This document shows positions 58,449 through 64,000 of a DNA stretch of 64,000 nucleotides, one piece after another (positions within the stretch are counted from its first letter, which is position 1; the number at the start of each line of letters is the position of its first letter). The notes below the pieces were generated by a model that did no database searches, was not told the DNA's origin, and saw only the letters and a list, made by a program, of their open reading frames with translations. Source of the DNA: Saccharibacillus sp. O23 (GTDB lineage Bacteria > Bacillota > Bacilli > Paenibacillales > Paenibacillaceae); NCBI RefSeq assembly GCF_002205895.1, contig NZ_NJDE01000014.1, positions 62,001 to 126,000 of the forward strand, read 5' to 3'. The position numbers were made by a program, and so were the translations under genes.

Positions 58449-60689
58449 TCAAGCGCCGTCTCCGCGATTGGATTGCGCGATCAGCTCGCGATTCTCCCAC
58501 AGCATGCCGCGCAGATTCGATTTGGAACCTTGAATGATAAAAAACGGCACGCCGGACGCTTTGGCCAGCTCGACGCCTTCCCAATACGCGCGGTGCGAAG
58601 TGGACGTGATCAGCAGGAACAGCGCCTGCGCTTTGCGCAGGTCGGAAGCGATCAAATCCGGGCGTTCGCCGTTCTCGTGCACGTAATTCGCGCCGCTCTC
58701 GACGACCACGTCTTCGAACCATTTGCGCTGCCCGCCCAGCACGACGATCGTGCTGCCTTGCAGGAACGGTTCCGGCTTGGCTTTGCGGCCTTCTTTTTTG
58801 GTTTTGCCCGTCGAAGACGCCGGACGCGCGGGGAGAGGATCGCGGCGGGGCATGGACGCAGGGTCGGAGAAATCCCGATAGACCCGCGCGAGCCTGGCCA
58901 CATTCTCTTCTTCGCCCACGTTGAAAATGCAAGGCGCGCCTTCGGCCGGACGTTGGATCTCCAGATCGCGCAGATGGATGGGATAACGCCGCTGCGGATC
59001 GTTCATGTCGACGGCGTACCAGACGCCTTGTTCGTCGACTTCCGCATATCCGTTATACTGGCGAACCGGGGAGAACGTATCGTCGCCTTGAAACAGCAGT
59101 TCGATCTCGTACTGCACGACGCCGTGCGAGTCTTCGCGCGGCGTGCACCACACTTCTGCTTCGTGCTGAAGCTGAAGCTTGTAGACGAGCGACTCCGTGA
59201 TATTGAACGTCTCGCCGTTATCCAGTCTGATATAGCCGCCGTGATCGCGGCGATAGAACGTCCCTTCTTGACCGGCGGTCACCGACGCGGCTTCGTCCGC
59301 TTCGAACTGCCGAAGCGCTTCCGCCATGCCGCTTTGCTCGCGCTCGGTTTCCTCCGGACGCTCCGCTTCGTCCGGAGACCAACCCCCGGACGCCGGCTTC
59401 GCGTCCGGCAGGGCCGCCGGGCCGCCGCGCAGCAGGCGGCGCCCCGCGGCATACGCGTCGACCGCGTCCAGCAGGTCGAGCGCGCGGCGCAGATGCGTCC
59501 GCGCCTCCAGATCGCCCGGCTCGTCGTCGCCGGGCAGTCCCGCTCCCGCCGCGCGGAGGTCGCGCCGCAGCAGCGCCGTAAACCGGCGGATCGCCGTATC
59601 CGCGTCTTCCTCGCCCGGTTCGGCGGCCGGGCGAGGCGGAGCGGGCGGAAGTTCCGCCCGCTTCGTCGCTTCCGGCGGCGCGGAAGCGACCGTTTGCGCG
59701 GCGCTACGCGCGCTTTCGGCCGCGAGCTTCGACGCGGCCTCCTCGGCGGCTTCCTGCGCCGCCGCCAGCTCCGCTTCCAACCGGCCCCGTTCCTGCCGGT
59801 GCTGGCGCTTCAGTTCCGCGAGGCGGCCGGCGGCCGCTTCGCGTTCTTCGAGCAGGCTTGCGCCGCGCCGCCGCTCGGCTTCCAGTTCGCGCTCCAACGA
59901 CGCGGACCGTTCCGCTTGCCGAACCGCTTCGCGCCGGGCATCGGCGGCTTCCTTGTCCAGCCGCTTGGCCCGTTCTTCTTCGCGGCGGCCGCGCTCCTCC
60001 AGCGCTTCGATCCGGCGGTTAAGCTTCTCGATGCGGCGCTGTTCGGCCGCTTCGCTTCGTTCTTTCCGTTCTTCCGCATGCGGCGCGGGGAACGCCGCCG
60101 CGTCGGCGCCGGGATTTTGCGTCTCGGATGCCGACGCTTCGCGGCTCTTCGCGCCGGCCTCATCGGCTTCGTTCTCGGCCGCCAGCCGTTCCAGACGAAC
60201 GCGATATGATTGTTCGGTCTGTCCGTCTTCCGTTTCTTCGCCGGCCGGAGCAGAGAAATACAGCGCCCAGTAACAATGCCATTTGCCGTAACGGGCCGTC
60301 CAAGCCGATACGTCGGCATCGAACGATTCGAACGTAAGAGCGGATTCGCCGTCTTCCGGCGCGGGAACCGACTCGGCCGCCAGCGCTTCCGCCAGTTTGC
60401 GGCGAAGCTCCCGATTGCTTTTGGCATGGGCGATCAGGTCCCGCATCGATTTGACGAACAAAGCTTCGGGCCAACTTCGCGTGCCTCGCCGAACGAAAGG
60501 CAGTTCTAATCGCTGCGCCAGCTTGCGTTTGGCGGCTTCGTTCATCTCGCGTATAAGAGGGCCTATATGCTGAAGCGGGAGAGCCGAAAGGAGATCTTCG
60601 CTTAATGGTCCGACAGACCTTCCGTCCGAATTCTCGGATATCGGCGCTGTCGATGTTTTCTTGGGTACGGTAGGTTTGATTCGTTTCAT
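58449..60689 (-). CDS. DUF2325-domain protein with long coiled coil
   Basis: 746 residues. ATG 60689 follows AAAGGAGGAGCTT; the upstream extension has no RBS. N-terminal helical domain (about 1-170), coiled coil rich in Glu/Arg/Ala (about 195-345), Pro/Glu-rich linkers, a beta domain (GTFYRRDHGGYIRLDNGETFNI..., about 480-620) and a C-terminal DUF2325 domain: IVVLGGQRKWFEDVV, DLIASDLRKAQALFLL and SHRAYWEGVELAKASGVPFF. DUF2325 resembles a small Rossmann-like sensor whose function is unknown. No membrane segment. The role is not assigned. Confidence 0.75.
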   Translation of the reverse strand: MKRIKPTVPKKTSTAPISENSDGRSVGPLSEDLLSALPLQHIGPLIREMNEAAKRKLAQRLELPFVRRGTRSWPEALFVKSMRDLIAHAKSNRELRRKLAEALAAESVPAPEDGESALTFESFDADVSAWTARYGKWHCYWALYFSAPAGEETEDGQTEQSYRVRLERLAAENEADEAGAKSREASASETQNPGADAAAFPAPHAEERKERSEAAEQRRIEKLNRRIEALEERGRREEERAKRLDKEAADARREAVRQAERSASLERELEAERRRGASLLEEREAAAGRLAELKRQHRQERGRLEAELAAAQEAAEEAASKLAAESARSAAQTVASAPPEATKRAELPPAPPRPAAEPGEEDADTAIRRFTALLRRDLRAAGAGLPGDDEPGDLEARTHLRRALDLLDAVDAYAAGRRLLRGGPAALPDAKPASGGWSPDEAERPEETEREQSGMAEALRQFEADEAASVTAGQEGTFYRRDHGGYIRLDNGETFNITESLVYKLQLQHEAEVWCTPREDSHGVVQYEIELLFQGDDTFSPVRQYNGYAEVDEQGVWYAVDMNDPQRRYPIHLRDLEIQRPAEGAPCIFNVGEEENVARLARVYRDFSDPASMPRRDPLPARPASSTGKTKKEGRKAKPEPFLQGSTIVVLGGQRKWFEDVVVESGANYVHENGERPDLIASDLRKAQALFLLITSTSHRAYWEGVELAKASGVPFFIIQGSKSNLRGMLWENRELIAQSNRGDGA

Positions 60690-61000
60690 AAGCTCCTCCT
60701 TTGCGGGATCGACGACAAACTCTATTCGAAAAGAAATGACGGTATGTAAAAAATCGATTAAATTAAGAATTGACTTTACTATATCGGACTTATCGTCGAT
60801 TTGCACGGACATAAAAATCTAAAATACGACATCTTTTTACAAATTGCGATTTTTATTTCGAACGAACCGGTCAGAAGACAAGAACCGCGAATTTTTGCCG
60901 ATTAATGAAGCAAAGTCTATAATGAAGCGATAGAAGAGCGGAAAAATTGGGTAAACGATAAGAATAGAGTTTTCGTGCAGAAACGTTTGATCAAAGGAGA
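60690..61000. other. Divergent intergenic region, AT-rich
   Basis: Nothing coding seen. It holds the promoters of the DUF2325 gene and the PAS kinase; several TTGACT- and TATA-like boxes occur (around 60760-60790) but none is clear enough to call. Confidence 0.5.
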
Positions 61001-61006
61001 ATGAAT

Positions 61007-64000
61007 GTGACACCGTCTTATAAGCTGAATATATCTGCATACATGCGCATGTACAATAAAATATCGACGGGTGTCTTGATTCTTGACCCGAGCGGGCAGT
61101 GTTTGGATGCCAACCCGGCCATGAATCGCATATTCGGTTACGATCGGGAAGAATATCTGGGGGAAGGCTATCAGCGCCTGTTAAGCGCGGAAAGGGATAG
61201 CGCCTTGGATCTGCTCGACTGGTTCGCCCAGTGGCAGCATGAACCGCGTTCGTTCGGACCGATCGAGGTTCGGCTTGTGCGACGCGACGGCTCGGCCGTA
61301 TGGGTGGACGTAGAATGCGAACTTCCGCAGGAAGGAGAAGAGCCGCTGGTGCTGCTCTACGTAAACGACGTATCGAAGCGGAGCATTGCCGGCGATGATC
61401 AGCATGACCGGACTCGGGAAATTTATAAGCTGATCACGCAAAACACGCCCGACATGATCTCTTTCAGTAAGCCGGACGGCACGATCCTGTACGTATCCCC
61501 GTCGGTCGAACGGACGCTGGGCTATAAGCCCGAAGAAATGTTGGGACGCAATCGCACGAAGTTCTACCACTCGGGAGACGCGACCAAGATGAAGATCGAA
61601 GGCACGCTGTACGCCGAGAACGAAAAATTCGAACGACGCGTGATCCATAAAGACGGCAGCGTGCGTTGGGTCGATACTTCGTTCCGCCTTATTCGCGATT
61701 CGGACGGAACCGTCAGCCGGGTGCTCGTCATCGCCCGCGACATCACGGAACGCAAGATGAACGACATCGTGCTCGCCAAAGCCCAACAGATGGCCAGTAT
61801 CGGTTCCTGGCATTGGGACGTTCCGCAGAACAAGCTCGTGTTTTCGCGCGAACTTCGGGAGATCTTCGATTATACGCTCCAACCTGTCGTCAAAGACGTT
61901 CAGGAATTCGTGCAGATCATTCATCCCGATGATCGGCAGAAAGTGGCCCAGAGTATCGGAGGCGCCACGAAAAGCGGCCGAGCGGGGGAATTGACGTACC
62001 GAATCTGTTTGCCGGGCGGCAAAGAGAAGACCATTTTCGGGGTCTGGGAAGTATCCAAAGACAGCATGACCGGCGAACCGCTTCAAGTGATCGGAATCGT
62101 GCAGGACGTCAGTGAGCGCGTGCGGATCGACGAGAAGCTGCGCAGCAGCGAAAGCCGGTATCGCTCGTTGTTCCTGAACCATAATTCCGGCATCATCTCG
62201 ATGGACATGAAAGGGCGCATTCTGGACGTAAACCCGGCTATGGAAGCCTTGAGCGGTTACACGCGGGAACAGATGCACCGATTGCGCGTCGGCATGCTTC
62301 AACCCAAAGAGTTTACCGGCATGTCGCGCAAACATTTCCAAGCCGCCCGACACGGCGAGTCGCGGGTATTCGAGACCTCGTTCTACCGCCGAGACGGTCA
62401 ACTTCGCCATATCAGCGTCGCTTACGTGCCGATCGGTTCGAAGAAAGCGCAGACCGGCGTCTACTCCATCATCACCGACATCACCGAACGCAAACAATAT
62501 ATCGCGCAGATCGAAGCGTTGAGTTATCAACATTCCCTGCTGCTCAATACGGTATCCGAAGGCATTATGGGCTTCGATCCGGAAGGGCGGATCATGTTCA
62601 CCAATCCGGCCGCTTCTTCGATGTTGGGTTACGAAGGCGGCGAAGCGATCGGCCGTTCGTACAAAGAATTGATGCGTCAGGCGCAAACACAGGACAGCGT
62701 GTACCAGCCGGGAGGCATGGAGATGTTGGACGCGCTGGTCTCCGGTACGTCGCATGCGCAGCCCGAAGCCGTGTTCTGGAGAAAAGACGGAGGCACGTTC
62801 CTCGCTTCGTATCAGATCACGCCGATTCTGGATCGGGGGGAACGGCGCGGGGCGGTATTGGTCTTCCGCGACGTGACGGGCGAGAAAGAGATCATTCGGG
62901 CCAAAGAATCGGCGGAGCGCGCCGATCGCGCCAAGTCGGAGTTCTTGTCGATCGTCAGCCATGAACTTCGCACGCCGATGAACGGAATCATCGGCATGAC
63001 CGAACTGCTTCGGGAAATGGAACTTGCCGAAGAACAGCGGCAGTACGTGAACATCATTCAAGAAAGCAGCCATGCGCTGCTCAAGATCTTGAACGAAATT
63101 CTCGATATCAGCAAGATCGAAGCGGGACGGATGGAGATCGAACCTCAGCCGGTCGAGCTGAGAGAGATGCTGAACAACGTGATACAGCTCTTTTTGCCCC
63201 GCGCCGCGGAGAAGAAACTCGCGCTCAAATTTTCGGCCGACGAGAACGTGCATCCGATTCCGGACGTCGTGATCGCGGACAGCGAACGTTTGCGTCAGGT
63301 ATTGATCAACTTGATCGGAAACGCGATCAAGTTTACGGAGCGAGGCAGCGTAACCTTGTCCGTCACGCCGAAAGCTTTCCGCGCGCCCGACGAGATCTGG
63401 CTCGAATTCGCGGTAAGCGATACCGGGATCGGCATCGCCGGAGACAAACAGCATCAACTTTTCCAACCGTTCTCGCAGCTGCATCCGATTCTGAACCGGA
63501 AATACGGAGGAACGGGTCTGGGCTTGTCGATCAGCCGCAAATTGGTCGAATTGATGGGCGGCACGATCTCGGTCGACAGCGAAGAAGGCGAAGGCGCGAC
63601 ATTCCGCTTCCTGCTGCGTTTCCTGCTGCCGGAAGTCGAAGGAGAACGTTTTGCCGATCTGGCTGCTTCGAGCGAAACGGACGAGCGCAAACCGATTTCT
63701 TCGGGAACTCCGATTCCTTCGGACGACCACAAAGATCTTCGGATTTTGGTTGCCGAGGATCATCCGGTTAACCGAAGAGTGCTCGAAGCCATGCTCGGAC
63801 GTTTCGGACTGCGGGCGGATACGGCGGAGAACGGCGAGCAGGCCGTTCGTCTGGCGCTCACTCATCGTTACGATTTGATCTTTATGGACGTGCAGATGCC
63901 GGAAGTCGACGGGATCGAAGCCGCCTCGCGGATTCGTACTCAACTTCCGCCGGGAAGCACTCCGCTCATCGTAGGCGTCAGCGCATTCGTGCGCCGGGAA
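61007..64000 (+). CDS. Multi-PAS hybrid histidine kinase (partial, 3' end outside window)
   Basis: 998 codons to the window edge, no stop. Start GTG 61007 lies 7 bases after AAAGGAG; ATG 61001 in the same frame is possible. Five PAS domains are visible: GVLILDPSGQCLDANPAM, DMISFSKPDGTILYVSPS, IGSWHWDVPQNKLVF, GIISMDMKGRILDVNPAM and GIMGFDPEGRIMFTNPAA; no TM, so it is cytoplasmic. HisKA FLSIVSHELRTPMNGIIG, HATPase NAIKFTERG/GTGLGLSISRKL and a receiver ILVAEDHPVNRRVL with Asp in LIFMDVQMPEVDG. A further receiver or HPt could follow beyond the edge. Confidence 0.92.
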   Translation, partial: MTPSYKLNISAYMRMYNKISTGVLILDPSGQCLDANPAMNRIFGYDREEYLGEGYQRLLSAERDSALDLLDWFAQWQHEPRSFGPIEVRLVRRDGSAVWVDVECELPQEGEEPLVLLYVNDVSKRSIAGDDQHDRTREIYKLITQNTPDMISFSKPDGTILYVSPSVERTLGYKPEEMLGRNRTKFYHSGDATKMKIEGTLYAENEKFERRVIHKDGSVRWVDTSFRLIRDSDGTVSRVLVIARDITERKMNDIVLAKAQQMASIGSWHWDVPQNKLVFSRELREIFDYTLQPVVKDVQEFVQIIHPDDRQKVAQSIGGATKSGRAGELTYRICLPGGKEKTIFGVWEVSKDSMTGEPLQVIGIVQDVSERVRIDEKLRSSESRYRSLFLNHNSGIISMDMKGRILDVNPAMEALSGYTREQMHRLRVGMLQPKEFTGMSRKHFQAARHGESRVFETSFYRRDGQLRHISVAYVPIGSKKAQTGVYSIITDITERKQYIAQIEALSYQHSLLLNTVSEGIMGFDPEGRIMFTNPAASSMLGYEGGEAIGRSYKELMRQAQTQDSVYQPGGMEMLDALVSGTSHAQPEAVFWRKDGGTFLASYQITPILDRGERRGAVLVFRDVTGEKEIIRAKESAERADRAKSEFLSIVSHELRTPMNGIIGMTELLREMELAEEQRQYVNIIQESSHALLKILNEILDISKIEAGRMEIEPQPVELREMLNNVIQLFLPRAAEKKLALKFSADENVHPIPDVVIADSERLRQVLINLIGNAIKFTERGSVTLSVTPKAFRAPDEIWLEFAVSDTGIGIAGDKQHQLFQPFSQLHPILNRKYGGTGLGLSISRKLVELMGGTISVDSEEGEGATFRFLLRFLLPEVEGERFADLAASSETDERKPISSGTPIPSDDHKDLRILVAEDHPVNRRVLEAMLGRFGLRADTAENGEQAVRLALTHRYDLIFMDVQMPEVDGIEAASRIRTQLPPGSTPLIVGVSAFVRRE

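Overview
The window is GC-rich, densely coded DNA from a Gram-positive Bacillota, most likely a Paenibacillaceae member (Paenibacillus or Saccharibacillus type). The basis is the gene content: a T-box-controlled thrS, an S-layer-homology protein, YesM/YesN-type two-component pairs, LplABC-type sugar importers, strong AAGGAGG ribosome binding sites, perfect cre matches and hairpin-plus-T-run terminators. I see no rRNA, tRNA, CRISPR array, transposase or phage structural gene.

Layout. 1-6.1 kb: a cell-envelope glycosylation module (YkcC-like GT2, cut by the window edge, and YkcB-like GT39) divergent from an OmpR-type regulator and its sensor kinase. 6.8-11 kb: an SLH protein flanked by two paralogous GNAT acetyltransferases. 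11.2-16.5 kb: an ATP-grasp ligase with an esterase-fold partner, a DUF4261 protein, an intergenic inverted-repeat element, a glycine-zipper peptide and a beta-lactamase-fold hydrolase. 16.6-23 kb: a sugar-utilisation regulon (LacI repressor, LplB/LplC-like permeases, LplA-like lipoprotein, intracellular GH30) with three copies of an AAAACGTTTT operator and one cre site. 23-25.3 kb: LysR regulator divergent from a YeiH-type membrane protein. 25.4-26.5 kb: the first of three paralogous secreted helical proteins. 26.6-33.98 kb: a second sugar ABC importer divergent from a YesM/YesN pair. 34.1-42.8 kb: an accessory block with an XRE regulator and three evenly spaced operators, two small membrane proteins, a DUF4868 (KwaB-like) protein, a four-TM partner, and a 1958-residue DUF4011-helicase-Vsr-type protein. 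I read this as a candidate anti-phage island and the most interesting part of the window. 42.9-48.4 kb: small hypothetical genes, a helical-repeat HTH regulator and the other two secreted paralogs. 48.5-50.9 kb: thrS with its T-box. 51-64 kb: an unrecognised coiled-coil protein, a choice-of-anchor I secreted protein, a YtcJ-like amidohydrolase, a small AAA+ ATPase with a NusG-II protein behind a Fur-family-like box, a DUF2325 protein, and a multi-PAS hybrid histidine kinase cut by the right edge.

How the genes work together. Two independent sugar importers each carry a perfect cre match plus a specific regulator (LacI or YesMN), so each looks induced by its own substrate and silenced by preferred sugars through CcpA. 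The OmpR-type pair probably controls itself and the divergent glycosyltransferases through four 11-bp repeats lying between them. The KwaB-like, 4-TM and helicase-nuclease genes are co-directional behind an XRE-controlled promoter, the usual organisation of a guarded defence cassette. All family calls come from reading motifs by eye; no database search was run.
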